Positions 8,778-17,843 of a DNA stretch of 64,000 nt are shown here, piece after piece. Source of the stretch: JAKANT01 sp035502095. Its GTDB lineage: Bacteria > Pseudomonadota > Gammaproteobacteria > Burkholderiales > Burkholderiaceae_F. The notes below the pieces were generated by a model. It was given only the letters and a program-made list of their open reading frames with translations, had not been told where the DNA came from and did no database searches. The stretch lies in the NCBI GenBank assembly GCA_035502095.1, contig DATJUX010000022.1, positions 1 to 64,000 on the forward strand. Direction: 5' to 3'. Within the stretch, counting starts at the first letter, position 1. Each line of letters begins with the position of its first letter. The translations under genes and the position numbers were made by a program.

Positions 8778-9647
8778 ATGCACGAACCGGTTGGCGTCAT
8801 CGGCGTGGGCAACATGGGCGGCGCGATGGCGGCACGACTGCTCGAGCGGGGTTTTCCGGTCACTGTCCGCGACGTTCGAGCCCGGGCCGAGGAACCGCTC
8901 GTCGCGCTGGGCGCACGTCGCGCCCCCTCGCCGCACGCGATTGCGCAGGCGTGCGCTTCGATCCTCGTCGTCGTCGTCGACGCGAAGCAGATCGACGACG
9001 TTCTGAGCGGCGACCGCGGCTTGCTGAGCGCCTTGCGTCCGGAACACCTGGTCCTGATTCAAAGCACGATCGCCCCCGCGGATGCTGCACGCGTCGCAGC
9101 TGCGATTCGAGCGCGCGGTGCGCTCGCTCTCGACGCGCCGATCTCCGGTGGTCCCGCACGCGCCCGCGCCGGCCAGATCTCGATCATGGCGGCCGGCGCC
9201 GATGCCGCGTTCGAAAGGGCACGGCCGCTATTCGACGCGCTCGCCACGCGCGTTTTCAGGGTGGGCGCGGCGCCCGGCCTCGGGTCGACGATGAAGCTCG
9301 TCAACAACCTGCTTGCCGGCGTCTATCTCGCGGCGGGTGCGGAGGCGTGCGCGATCGGGCATGCCGCCGGGCTCGACACGCGAGCGATGGCCGAGGCATT
9401 CGCCGCGAGCTCCGGGCAGTCGTGGATTCTCGCGGATCGCCTGGCGCGGGTAGTGGCGGACGACCGCTTGCCGCGCGCGCAGATGCACATCCTCGCCAAG
9501 GACCTGCAGCTTGCCGAGGACCTTGCCCGCTCGCTCGGCAGGACGACGACACTCGGCGCCGCGACGAGTGCACTGTTCAGTGCCGCCATGGCAAGCGGGC
9601 TGAGCGATGCGGACGACTCGGCCCTGATCTTCTGGGCAATGCGCTGA
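8778..9647 (+). CDS. NAD-dependent 3-hydroxyisobutyrate / beta-hydroxyacid dehydrogenase
   Basis: A 289-residue member of the 6-phosphogluconate / beta-hydroxyacid dehydrogenase family. The N-terminal dinucleotide motif GVGNMGGAMA is at residues 8-17, the substrate-binding DAPISGG motif lies in the middle, and the catalytic lysine is at about 173 in GSTMKLVNN. Family members oxidise 3-hydroxyisobutyrate, tartronate semialdehyde or similar short beta-hydroxyacids. It starts 12 nt after the threonine synthase gene and is probably cotranscribed with it. The precise substrate is unknown. Confidence 0.88.
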   Translation: MHEPVGVIGVGNMGGAMAARLLERGFPVTVRDVRARAEEPLVALGARRAPSPHAIAQACASILVVVVDAKQIDDVLSGDRGLLSALRPEHLVLIQSTIAPADAARVAAAIRARGALALDAPISGGPARARAGQISIMAAGADAAFERARPLFDALATRVFRVGAAPGLGSTMKLVNNLLAGVYLAAGAEACAIGHAAGLDTRAMAEAFAASSGQSWILADRLARVVADDRLPRAQMHILAKDLQLAEDLARSLGRTTTLGAATSALFSAAMASGLSDADDSALIFWAMR

Positions 9648-9653
9648 TCGCGG

Positions 9654-10067
9654 TCAGGCTGGATCCTTGAGCATGAACGCCGCGACTACGCCGAGGATCA
9701 CGACGAGGCAGCCATCGAAGACGATCTGCTTCAGCACGGTCGCGCCCGGCATCGGCTGGAGGACGTAGTAGATGATGTCGGTCGGCACGATCGTCAGCAA
9801 CGCGACGGCGATGCCGAAGCGCACGCCCTGGCCGAGCCAGGGCCTGTTCTCGCGTCCGCGCTGGTAGATCCAGACGAACGAGCCCGCGAGCAGCACGTGC
9901 GCGAGGATCATCAGCGGGAAGAACTTGCCCCCCTCCTCCTGCGGCCGGAACAGATTGCTCACCTGCATGTAGTCGGCGCGAAGCAGGATCCCGTGCACCA
10001 CGAAGCTGCCGACGAACCAGACGACGAACAGCACGATCCACGCGATCACGAACTTCTTGTCGAACAT
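9654..10067 (-). CDS. Small integral membrane protein, unknown function
   Basis: A 137-residue protein with four predicted transmembrane helices: around residues 5-25, a pair flanking residue 60-100, and a C-terminal helix ending AAFMLKD. The ATG at 10067 has a strong GGAGGGG ribosome-binding site; an upstream in-frame ATG does not. I do not recognise a functional family. It is convergent with the beta-hydroxyacid dehydrogenase, 6 nt away. Confidence 0.75.
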   Translation of the reverse strand: MFDKKFVIAWIVLFVVWFVGSFVVHGILLRADYMQVSNLFRPQEEGGKFFPLMILAHVLLAGSFVWIYQRGRENRPWLGQGVRFGIAVALLTIVPTDIIYYVLQPMPGATVLKQIVFDGCLVVILGVVAAFMLKDPA

Positions 10068-10202
10068 GTCCCCTCCTGTTCTTGTATGCGCATCGGCGCG
10101 CGCATTCGACACCGGAGCGCCGCGCGGCGCACCGTGCGATGCGCAAGAAACGATGCCGCCAATGCGTGAGAAACGCGGCGCCGGAGGGGGCCGGCCGAAG
10201 GA

Positions 10203-10826
10203 CTACTTGCCCGCGAGATCGCCCCACAGCTGCTGGAGGCGCGCGTCGCGCCCGCAGCCGTTGCGGTAGTAGTGGTAGCGGATCGGATTCTTCTTGTAGT
10301 AGTCCTGGTGATATTCCTCGGCCGGATAAAAGGGACCGGCAGGGACGATTTCCGTGACGATCGGCTGCGGGAACGGCTTCGATTTCTCGAGCGCGGCTTT
10401 CGATGCCTCGGCGGCGCGCCGCTGCGCCTCGTCGTGATAGAAGATGGCGGTGCGGTACTGCGAACCGATGTCGCAGAACTGCTGGTCCTTCACGGTCGGG
10501 TCGATGGTGTGCCAGAAGTACTCGAGCAGGCGTTCGTAGCTGACCTTCTTGGGATCGAACGCCACCTCGACCGACTCGGCGTGCCCGGTCACGCCGGACG
10601 ATACGTCGTGGTAAGTCGGGTTGACGGTCCTGCCGCCGGTGTAGCCCGAGGTGGTCGAGATCACACCGTCGATCTTGTCGAAGTCCGACTCGACACACCA
10701 GAAACATCCGCCGGCGAACGTCGCCTTGGCGTATCCCTGCGCGTTGGCTTGCGCGAGCACATTCGCGCTGGCCGCGAGGCCGACCATGGCGGCGGCGAGG
10801 ACGAGAAGGAGGCGGATGCGTCTCAT
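10203..10826 (-). CDS. msrA: Exported peptide-methionine (S)-S-oxide reductase MsrA
   Basis: A 207-residue MsrA that reduces the S-epimer of methionine sulfoxide in damaged proteins. A signal peptide covers residues about 1-26 (ending NVLAQ), so the enzyme should act in the periplasm. The catalytic motif GGCFWC has the nucleophile Cys41, with Cys44 nearby; a further Cys in the C-terminal NGCGRD segment may serve as resolving residue. It lies 7 nt downstream of msrB on the same strand, so the two enzymes, which repair complementary sulfoxide epimers, are probably made together. Confidence 0.95.
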   Translation of the reverse strand: MRRIRLLLVLAAAMVGLAASANVLAQANAQGYAKATFAGGCFWCVESDFDKIDGVISTTSGYTGGRTVNPTYHDVSSGVTGHAESVEVAFDPKKVSYERLLEYFWHTIDPTVKDQQFCDIGSQYRTAIFYHDEAQRRAAEASKAALEKSKPFPQPIVTEIVPAGPFYPAEEYHQDYYKKNPIRYHYYRNGCGRDARLQQLWGDLAGK

Positions 10827-10833
10827 CGTCGCC

Positions 10834-11319
10834 TCACGCCGGCACGAACTTCAACGCGACGCCGTTGTTGCAATACCGCTTGCCGGTCGGGGGCGGACCG
10901 TCATCGAAGACGTGGCCGTGGTGACCGCCGCAACGCGCGCAGTGGTACTCGGTGCGCGGCAGGACCAGCTTGAAGTCCGTCTTGGTGTGGAACACGCCGG
11001 GCAGCGTCGTGAAGAAGCTGGGCCAGCCGGTTCCGCTGTCGAATTTCATTTCCGAGGTGTAGAGCGGCAGATCACACGCGACGCACCGGAAGACGCCCTT
11101 GCGCTTCTCGTCGTTGAGCGGGCTCGTGAACGGACGCTCGGTGCCCTCCCGTCGCAGGACATCGTATTGCGCCGAGGTGAGGCGCTTCTTCCACTCGGCG
11201 TCCGCAAGCTCGAGCGGTTCGATCGAGGAGGCGCTCGCACCCGCAGCCCGTGCCGGGGGCGGCGTGGATGCCGCAGCGAGGGTGCCGGCGAGCGCCGAAA
11301 AGAAGCCGCGTCGTGTCAT
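10834..11319 (-). CDS. msrB: Tat-exported peptide-methionine (R)-S-oxide reductase MsrB
   Basis: A 161-residue MsrB, reducing the R-epimer of methionine sulfoxide. The N-terminus MTRRGFFSALAG is a twin-arginine signal followed by a hydrophobic stretch and an ARA-type cleavage site, so export should be folded through Tat. Zinc-binding pairs are CVAC (79, 82) and CARC (127, 130); the catalytic cysteine is Cys150 in RYCNNG. I choose the ATG at 11319 because GGAG lies about 8 nt upstream; the ATG two codons earlier is too close to it. First gene of an msrB-msrA pair. Confidence 0.93.
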   Translation of the reverse strand: MTRRGFFSALAGTLAAASTPPPARAAGASASSIEPLELADAEWKKRLTSAQYDVLRREGTERPFTSPLNDEKRKGVFRCVACDLPLYTSEMKFDSGTGWPSFFTTLPGVFHTKTDFKLVLPRTEYHCARCGGHHGHVFDDGPPPTGKRYCNNGVALKFVPA

Positions 11320-11546
11320 CTCCATGTCTCCGCTACAACTGCGGGCGGCGTTCGCCGCGACGTTGGTTGGTCGGCAACCGGAGGCCGATCTAACAGGTCC
11401 CGGTGTCGGGAAGACAACAATTGCGCTGCAGCAATCGCGCCGCCGTATCCCCCGAAAGTGGGGTTGGACGACAGCGCGGGTATATTCGTTGCGTCGGCAG
11501 TACTTCGCATATCTACGCATTCGCGCCGGATTCCGCCTGACGTTCG

Positions 11547-12530
11547 ATGCTCGCCTTCGTCATCCGCCGCCTGCTGCAAGCCGTGCTGGTCATGCTGTCG
11601 GTGGCGTTCGTAGCCTTCCTGCTGTTCCAGTACGTCGGCGACCCCGTGTCACAAATGGTCGGGCAGGATGCCACAGCGGAGGAGCGCGCGCGACTTCGTA
11701 CCGACCTCGGACTGGACCAGCCGTTCTTAGTTCAGTTCGGGCGGTTCGTTGCCAATGCGGCGCGTGGCGAGTTCGGACTCAGCCTGCGCCAGGGGCGCAA
11801 GGTCGCCACGCTGGTCCAGGAAAGGCTGCCTGCCACGCTCGAGCTCGCGTTCGTTGCCGCCGCGATCGCGATCGCGGCCGGAATCCCGACCGGGGTCTAC
11901 ACGGCCCTGCATCGCGATTCCTGGGTCTCGCAACTCCTGCTCGCGGCCTCGCTGGTAGGGATCTCGTTGCCGACCTTCCTGATCGGCATCCTGCTGATCC
12001 TCGTGTTCGCGGTCCAACTGGGAGTGCTGCCTTCGTACGGACGCGGCGACACCGTCGCGTTGGGTTGGTGGTCGACCGGACTGCTGACGGTCGGTGGATG
12101 GAAGCACATCGTCCTGCCCGCGATCACGCTGTCGCTGTTCCAGGTCACCCTGATCATGCGGCTCGTGCGCTCGGAAATGCTGGAGGTGCTGCGCACCGAC
12201 TACATCAAGTTCGCGCGCGCGCGCGGGCTGACCGACCGGGCCGTGCACTTCGGGCACGCACTGAAGAACACGCTGGTGCCCGTGATCACCATCACCGGGC
12301 TGCAACTCGGCGGGATCATCGCCTTCGCGATCGTCACCGAGACCGTTTTCCAGTGGCCGGGGATGGGCCTGCTGTTCATCCAATCGGTGCAGTTCGCGGA
12401 CATTCCGGTGATGGCCGCTTACCTGTGCCTCATCGCCCTGATCTTCGTCTTGATCAACCTCACGGTCGACCTGCTGTATTTCGCCGTCGACCCGCGCCTG
12501 CGCGTGGATCACGCGGCACTGGCGCATTGA
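11547..12530 (+). CDS. Dipeptide/oligopeptide ABC transporter permease, DppB type
   Basis: A 327-residue inner-membrane permease with about six transmembrane helices. The first helix starts at the N-terminus (FVIRRLLQAVLVML), and the binding-protein-dependent transport signature region (EMLEVLRTDYIKFARARG) is present, which contacts the ATPases. Sequence and length match DppB/OppB. It is the first gene of a transporter operon that continues through the substrate-binding protein, the DppC-type permease and two ATPases. The upstream 220 bases between it and msrB should hold the divergent promoters. Confidence 0.92.
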   Translation: MLAFVIRRLLQAVLVMLSVAFVAFLLFQYVGDPVSQMVGQDATAEERARLRTDLGLDQPFLVQFGRFVANAARGEFGLSLRQGRKVATLVQERLPATLELAFVAAAIAIAAGIPTGVYTALHRDSWVSQLLLAASLVGISLPTFLIGILLILVFAVQLGVLPSYGRGDTVALGWWSTGLLTVGGWKHIVLPAITLSLFQVTLIMRLVRSEMLEVLRTDYIKFARARGLTDRAVHFGHALKNTLVPVITITGLQLGGIIAFAIVTETVFQWPGMGLLFIQSVQFADIPVMAAYLCLIALIFVLINLTVDLLYFAVDPRLRVDHAALAH

Positions 12531-12545
12531 TTGCTGGGACCATCG

Positions 12546-13757
12546 ATGAACGCTTATCTCGGCGCCGCGCTCAAATCCCCGGTGTCGTTCGTGCAGGAAC
12601 GCCACGAGACCCTGGCCGCGATCCGGCGCGATCTGCATGCGCATCCCGAACTCGGCTACGAAGAGCATCGCACCGCGGCGCTGGTCGCCGAGCGACTGCA
12701 CCAGTGGGGCATCGAGGTGCACACGGGTGTCGGGCGCACCGGCGTGGTGGGAGTGATTCGCGGCCGCCAGGATGCGTCGGGGCGGTCGGTCGGGCTGCGG
12801 GCAGATATGGACGCGCTGCCGATACAGGAGGAAAACGAGTTTGCGCATCGGTCGACCCGGCCGGGGCTGATGCACGGCTGCGGGCACGATGGCCACACGA
12901 CGATGCTGCTCGGCGCAGCGCAATACCTGGCGTCGACGCGCAACTTCGACGGCAGCGTGTTCCTCATCTTCCAGCCGGGCGAAGAGGGTTTCGCCGGCGC
13001 GCGCACGATGATCGAGGACGGACTGTTCGAGCGCTTTCCCGCCAACGAGGTCTACGCGCTCCACAACTGGCCTGGCCTTCCCGCCGGCCATATAGGGTTG
13101 AACCCGGGGCCGATGATGGCCGCGGCCGACAAGATCGAGATCACCATCTGCGGCCGCGGCGGTCACGCGGCGCATCCGCAGCTTTCCGTCGATCCGGTGT
13201 TGATTGCCGGCCACATCATCACGTCAGTGCAGAGCATCGTCGCCCGCAACGTCGCGCCGATCGAAACGGCGGTGGTCTCGCTGTGCGCGATCCAGGCCGG
13301 GCATCCCGGGGCGTTCTCCGTCATCCCGCGCGAGGCGAGGCTGATCGGCACCGTGCGCACGTTCCAGCACAGCATCCAGACGATGGTCGAGCATCGCCTG
13401 CGCGAGATCGTCCATTCCACCGCCAAGGCGTTCGGCGGCGAGGCGACACTCAAATACGAGCGCGTCTACCCGGCCACGATCAATCACGCGCCGCAATATG
13501 ACCATGCTGTGCGTGTGGCCGAAGATCTCGTCGGGCGCGACCACGTCGTGCGCCAGATGCCGCCGAGCATGGGGGCGGAGGACTTCTCTTTCATGCTGCA
13601 GGCCAAGCCGGGTTGCTACGCGCGCCTTGGCCAGGGCACCGGCGAAGGAAGCTGCTTCCTGCACAACACCCGATATGATTTCAACGACGCGGTGATCCCG
13701 CTCGGCGCGGGCTTTCTCGCGGCGCTCGCCGAACGGCGGGTGCCGCTCGCGACCTAG
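12546..13757 (+). CDS. M20D-family amidohydrolase (hippurate hydrolase/IAA-amino-acid hydrolase type)
   Basis: A 403-residue metal-dependent aminoacylase/carboxypeptidase. The M20D hallmarks are visible: GLRADMDALPIQE, the metal-binding MHGCGHDGHTTMLLG, and FQPGEEGFAGA, followed by a dimerisation domain and a C-terminal metal-site segment (MGAEDFSFML). Relatives cleave N-acyl amino acids or small peptides. It begins 15 nt after the DppB-type permease and ends 18 nt before the substrate-binding protein, so it probably processes what the transporter imports. No signal peptide is seen; it is likely cytoplasmic. The ATG at 12546 is preferred to the TTG at 12531. Confidence 0.92.
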   Translation: MNAYLGAALKSPVSFVQERHETLAAIRRDLHAHPELGYEEHRTAALVAERLHQWGIEVHTGVGRTGVVGVIRGRQDASGRSVGLRADMDALPIQEENEFAHRSTRPGLMHGCGHDGHTTMLLGAAQYLASTRNFDGSVFLIFQPGEEGFAGARTMIEDGLFERFPANEVYALHNWPGLPAGHIGLNPGPMMAAADKIEITICGRGGHAAHPQLSVDPVLIAGHIITSVQSIVARNVAPIETAVVSLCAIQAGHPGAFSVIPREARLIGTVRTFQHSIQTMVEHRLREIVHSTAKAFGGEATLKYERVYPATINHAPQYDHAVRVAEDLVGRDHVVRQMPPSMGAEDFSFMLQAKPGCYARLGQGTGEGSCFLHNTRYDFNDAVIPLGAGFLAALAERRVPLAT

Positions 13758-13775
13758 AACTATCGGGAGGAGTTG

Positions 13776-15398
13776 ATGGACGGGTGCAGCACGTCGTGCC
13801 GGTTCGTACGGCGGGGGATCGCCTTGCTCGTGCTCGGTGCGGTCGTCGCACTGACGCCGGCGCGTGCCGAGACGTTCAAGTTCGCCAACCAGGGCGATGC
13901 GATCTCGATGGATCCGCACTCGCTCAATGAATCGCTGCAGCTGAGCATCACGGGCAACATCTACGAGCCGCTGGTGGCGCGCGGCAAGAATCTCGAGCTC
14001 GTGCCCGGCCTGGCCACCGACTGGAAGCAGACCGCGCCCACGGTCTGGCGCTTCAACCTGCGCAGGGGCGTGATCTTCCACGACGGCACGCCGTTCACCG
14101 CCGCCGACGTCATCTTCTCCTACCAGCGCGCGCGCGGCGAAGGGTCCGACGTCAAGACCTACGTGCAGGAGATCGCGGAGATCCGCAAGATCAGCGACTA
14201 CGAGATCGACGTCGTCACCAAGGTCCCGTTCCCGATCCTGCCCGACGTGATCTCGCTCTGGTACATGATGAGCAAGAAGTGGTGCGAGGACAACCGCGCG
14301 GTGCAGCCGGTCGACAAGCGCAAGGGCATCGAGAACACTGCTTCGTTCAAGGCCAACGGCACCGGGCCGTTCCGCCTGCGCGCGCGCGATCCGGGCGTCC
14401 GAACGACGCTGTCGCGCAACTTCAACTATTGGGACAAGAAGATCGACACCAACGTCGACGAGGTGATCTTCACCCCGATCGGCAATGCGTCGACCCGCGT
14501 CGCCGCGCTGCTTTCCGGCGAGGTCGACATGATGGAGCCGGTGCCGATTCAGGATGTCGGGCGGGTCGCCGCCGACCCGTCACTGAAGGTCATGCAGGGG
14601 CCGGAGCTGCGGACCATCTTCCTCGGCATGGATCAGAAGCGCGACGAGCTCCTTTATTCCAGCGTCAAGGGCAAGAACCCGTTCAAGGACCGGCGCGTGC
14701 GGCTGGCTTTTTATCAGGCGATCGACGTCAACGCGATCCAGAAGGCAGTGATGCGCGGGGCCTCGACGCCGACCGCGCTGATGATCGCACCGGGCGTGAA
14801 GGGGTTCCCGGTCGACCTGAACAGGCGTTTTCCGTACGAGCCGGAGACGGCGAAGAAGCTGCTCGACGAGGCGGGGTATCCGCAGGGTTTCGAAGTCGGG
14901 ATGAACTGCCCGAATGATCGATACGTCAACGACGAGGATATCTGCAAGGCGGTGGCTGCGATGCTCGCGCGCATCGGTGTCAAGGTGGACCTGATGGCCG
15001 AAACCAAGGGCACCTACTTCCCGAAGATCCTCTCGCGCAACACTTCGTTCTACCTGCTTGGCTGGACACCCGGCACGTACGATTCGCACAACGTGCTCAA
15101 TGCCCTGATGGCGACGCCCGACGACAAGACAGGACGCGGGCAATTCAACCTGGGCTCGTACAGCAATCCGAAGCTCGACGAACTCACCGCGCGGATCGCG
15201 AGCGAAACGGACCAGACCAGGCGCAACCAGATGATCCACGAAGCGATGAAGATTCATCAGGACGACGTCGGACACATCCCGCTGCACCAGCAGGCTCTCG
15301 CCTGGGCGATGAAGAAAACCGTCAGCCTCGTGCAGCTCGCCGATAACTTCATGCCGCTCAAGTACGTGGTCGTAAAAGGCGGCAAGAAGGGCGATTGA
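13776..15398 (+). CDS. Periplasmic substrate-binding protein of peptide ABC transporter (SBP_bac_5)
   Basis: A 540-residue solute-binding protein of the DppA/OppA family. A signal peptide with a twin-arginine-like start (FVRRGIALLVLG) ends near residue 32 at PARAE. The mature protein begins with the family pattern DAISMDPHSLNE and contains a typical VWRFNLRRGVIFHDGTPFTAADV segment read around residues 90-112. It delivers peptides or similar ligands to the DppB/DppC-type permeases. A GGGAGG ribosome-binding site supports the ATG at 13776. It sits centrally in the operon, between the M20 hydrolase and the DppC-type permease. Confidence 0.92.
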   Translation: MDGCSTSCRFVRRGIALLVLGAVVALTPARAETFKFANQGDAISMDPHSLNESLQLSITGNIYEPLVARGKNLELVPGLATDWKQTAPTVWRFNLRRGVIFHDGTPFTAADVIFSYQRARGEGSDVKTYVQEIAEIRKISDYEIDVVTKVPFPILPDVISLWYMMSKKWCEDNRAVQPVDKRKGIENTASFKANGTGPFRLRARDPGVRTTLSRNFNYWDKKIDTNVDEVIFTPIGNASTRVAALLSGEVDMMEPVPIQDVGRVAADPSLKVMQGPELRTIFLGMDQKRDELLYSSVKGKNPFKDRRVRLAFYQAIDVNAIQKAVMRGASTPTALMIAPGVKGFPVDLNRRFPYEPETAKKLLDEAGYPQGFEVGMNCPNDRYVNDEDICKAVAAMLARIGVKVDLMAETKGTYFPKILSRNTSFYLLGWTPGTYDSHNVLNALMATPDDKTGRGQFNLGSYSNPKLDELTARIASETDQTRRNQMIHEAMKIHQDDVGHIPLHQQALAWAMKKTVSLVQLADNFMPLKYVVVKGGKKGD

Positions 15399-15444
15399 CC
15401 GTCTCGTTGCCGGCCGTACGCCTGGAAGGGCGAAAGGGACTGCA

Positions 15445-16350
15445 ATGTTCGCGCGCCTGCGGGACAGCGACGTTGCATACAGCTTCCGCTCCTCGCCGGT
15501 CGCGATCGGCGCCGCGGTGATTGCCATGGTCCTGGTCGGCGCCGCGCTTCTCGCGCGCTGGGTCGCCCCGCACAACCCGCTCGATCTCGCCACCATCAGC
15601 CTGCTCGACGCGTCGCTGCCGCCGTTCTGGGTCGACGGCGGGTCGTTGAAGTTTCCCCTCGGCACCGATGTGCAGGGGCGTGACGTGCTTTCGGCCGTCA
15701 TCTACGGCATGCGCATCTCGCTCGTGATCGGTGTTTCTTCAGTCGTGGTCTCCATGATCGCGGGCGTCTGGATCGGCCTGGTATCCGGCTACGCCGGGGG
15801 GCGCCTCGATGCCTTCCTGATGCGGGTCGCCGACGTCCAGCTCTCCTTTCCCGCGATCCTGATCGCGCTGCTGGTCGACGGCGTTGCCCGCACGGCCCTG
15901 CCGCGGGAGACGCACGACGTGGTTGCTTTTCCGGTGCTGGTAGCGGCGATTTCGCTTGCCGGCTGGCCCCAGTACGCACGCACCGTGCGCGGGTCGACGC
16001 TGGTCGAGAAGGGCAAGGAGTACGTGCAGGCGGCCCGGGTGATCGGCGTCGCCCCGCTTGCGATCATGGTGCGGCACGTGCTGCCGAACGTGCTCGGCCC
16101 GGTCCTCGTCCTGTCGACGGTTCACATTGCAACCGCGATCATCACCGAGGCGACGCTGTCGTTCCTGGGGGTTGGCGTGCCGCCGACCACGCCGTCCCTC
16201 GGCACGCTGATCCGGGTGGGAGCGGAATTCCTGTTCTCGGGAGAATGGTGGATCACCATTTTTCCCGGTGCCGCGCTGGTGATCCTGGTGCTGTCGGTCA
16301 ACCTGCTCGGCGACTGGCTGCGCGATGCGCTCAATCCGCGACTCAGATAG
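15445..16350 (+). CDS. Dipeptide/oligopeptide ABC transporter permease, DppC type
   Basis: A 301-residue inner-membrane permease. It shows the DppC/OppC N-terminal cytoplasmic segment and first helix (AIGAAVIAMVLVGAALLARW), the periplasmic loop ending FPLGTDVQGRDVLSAV, and the ATPase-contact region (KEYVQAARVIGVAPLAIM). It would pair with the DppB-type protein to form the membrane channel. It follows the binding-protein gene by 46 nt. The next gene in order is not the ATPase but an unknown lipoprotein. Confidence 0.92.
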   Translation: MFARLRDSDVAYSFRSSPVAIGAAVIAMVLVGAALLARWVAPHNPLDLATISLLDASLPPFWVDGGSLKFPLGTDVQGRDVLSAVIYGMRISLVIGVSSVVVSMIAGVWIGLVSGYAGGRLDAFLMRVADVQLSFPAILIALLVDGVARTALPRETHDVVAFPVLVAAISLAGWPQYARTVRGSTLVEKGKEYVQAARVIGVAPLAIMVRHVLPNVLGPVLVLSTVHIATAIITEATLSFLGVGVPPTTPSLGTLIRVGAEFLFSGEWWITIFPGAALVILVLSVNLLGDWLRDALNPRLR

Positions 16351-16465
16351 CGCCTGCAACCATTCGTTACTGAACCGAGCCGCTGCCTCTGATAGCTTGT
16401 TGTCGCTGGCGATCGGCTCCGCCCGTACCCCGGCCCGCATCGTCCAGAATCCAAAGGAGCCAGCC

Positions 16466-16849
16466 ATGAAGACCGGTCACCTTCTTGTTCTCGCGGCGGT
16501 TGCTGTGGCGGCCGGCTGCGCAACCGAGCAGTCGTTTTCACAGCTCGACGGTTACCGCTGGAGCCGCATCGCGCTGAACACGTACGACGTCATCATCATT
16601 TCGGTCGACGGCGAGCACTATGTCCAGAACGGTGCCACGCCGATCATGGTCCCGCCTGGTCAGCACAAGATCGTCGTCCAGGGTCCTCCGACCGCCGGCT
16701 TCAGCAAGGGTGAGCAGCGCACGCTCGACCTGACCGTCGAACCATGCACGCGCTACTGGCTCGAGGCGCGCAAGCAGAACGCCGTGCAGCAGGACTTCGA
16801 ACCGGCGGTCAACTACGAGGAACCGATCGCTGGCTGCAAGCGCGGATAA
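16466..16849 (+). CDS. Small lipoprotein, unknown function
   Basis: A 127-residue predicted lipoprotein. The signal peptide ends in a lipobox (VAAGC, lipidated Cys about 18), followed by a short extracytoplasmic domain with an IMVPPGQHKIVVQGPP segment of the kind seen in carboxypeptidase-regulatory/PEGA-like beta-sandwich lipoproteins. An AAAGGAG ribosome-binding site supports the ATG at 16466. It lies between the DppC-type permease and the DppD-type ATPase, 6 nt before the latter, so it is embedded in the transporter operon. I do not recognise it as a known transporter component. Confidence 0.75.
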   Translation: MKTGHLLVLAAVAVAAGCATEQSFSQLDGYRWSRIALNTYDVIIISVDGEHYVQNGATPIMVPPGQHKIVVQGPPTAGFSKGEQRTLDLTVEPCTRYWLEARKQNAVQQDFEPAVNYEEPIAGCKRG

Positions 16850-16855
16850 CGACCT

Positions 16856-17842
16856 GTGAACAGGGCGCCGCTGCTGGAGGTCCGCAACCTGCGGATCGAG
16901 TTTCCGACCCGGCGCGGCGCGCTCGTCGCTGTCGACGATGTCTCGTTTTCGATCGCGCCGGGCGAGGTGCTCGGCATCGTCGGCGAGTCGGGTGCCGGCA
17001 AGTCGCTCACCGGGTCCGCGATCATCGGCCTGATCGAACCGCCCGGGCGCATCGCCGCGGGCGAGGTGAAGCTGAACGGCCTGCGCATCGACAACCTTCC
17101 CGAGAGCGAAAGGCGCAAGGTGCGCGGGCGCGAGATCGGCGCCATCTTCCAGGACCCGCTCACTTCGCTCAATCCGCTGTACACGGTCGGCCGGCAGCTG
17201 ACCGAAACCATCACGACCCACCTCAACGTCTCGCACGCGGCGGCGCGGCGTCGTGCGATCGAGTTGCTCGCGGCGACCGGGATCCCGGCACCCGAGCGGC
17301 GCATCGATCACTTCCCGCATCAGTTTTCCGGCGGCATGCGGCAACGGGTCGTGATCGCGCTGGCGCTTGCGGCCGAACCGAAGCTCGTCATCGCCGACGA
17401 GCCGACCACGGCGCTCGACGTGTCGATCCAGGCGCAGATCATCGCCTTGCTCAAGCGCCTGTGCCGCGACAAGAACACCGCGGTGATGCTCGTGACGCAC
17501 GACATGGGCGTCATCGCCGAAACCGCCGATCGCGTGGCCGTCATGTACGCGGGGCGCCTCGCGGAGATCGGTCCGGTCGCCGACGTGATACATCGCCCGC
17601 AGCATCCGTACACGGTCGGACTGATGGGTGCGATACCCGGCCTCGGCGATGAATCCGAAAGGCTCGCTCAGATCGAAGGGACCATGCCGCGCCTGACAGC
17701 GATTCCGCCGGGCTGCGCTTTCCACCCGCGCTGCGACAAGGCCTTGGAGCGTTGCGCGCGCGAGCGCCCCGACCTGATGCCTGCCGGCATCTCGCGCGCC
17801 GCCTGCTGGCTGCACGACGCCGGCGCGTGCAAGGCGGCTTGA
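16856..17842 (+). CDS. Peptide ABC transporter ATP-binding protein, DppD type
   Basis: A 328-residue ATPase with Walker A GESGAGKS, ABC signature FSGGMRQRV, Walker B LVIADEPTTALD and the switch His in LVTHDMG. The C-terminal oligopeptide-transporter domain with its clustered cysteine pattern (PPGCAFHPRCDKALERC) is characteristic of DppD/OppD and may bind an iron-sulfur cluster. Start codon is GTG, 6 nt after the lipoprotein gene. It works with the next gene, one codon spacing away, as a heterodimeric motor on the inner membrane. Confidence 0.93.
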   Translation: MNRAPLLEVRNLRIEFPTRRGALVAVDDVSFSIAPGEVLGIVGESGAGKSLTGSAIIGLIEPPGRIAAGEVKLNGLRIDNLPESERRKVRGREIGAIFQDPLTSLNPLYTVGRQLTETITTHLNVSHAAARRRAIELLAATGIPAPERRIDHFPHQFSGGMRQRVVIALALAAEPKLVIADEPTTALDVSIQAQIIALLKRLCRDKNTAVMLVTHDMGVIAETADRVAVMYAGRLAEIGPVADVIHRPQHPYTVGLMGAIPGLGDESERLAQIEGTMPRLTAIPPGCAFHPRCDKALERCARERPDLMPAGISRAACWLHDAGACKAA

Positions 17843-17843
17843 G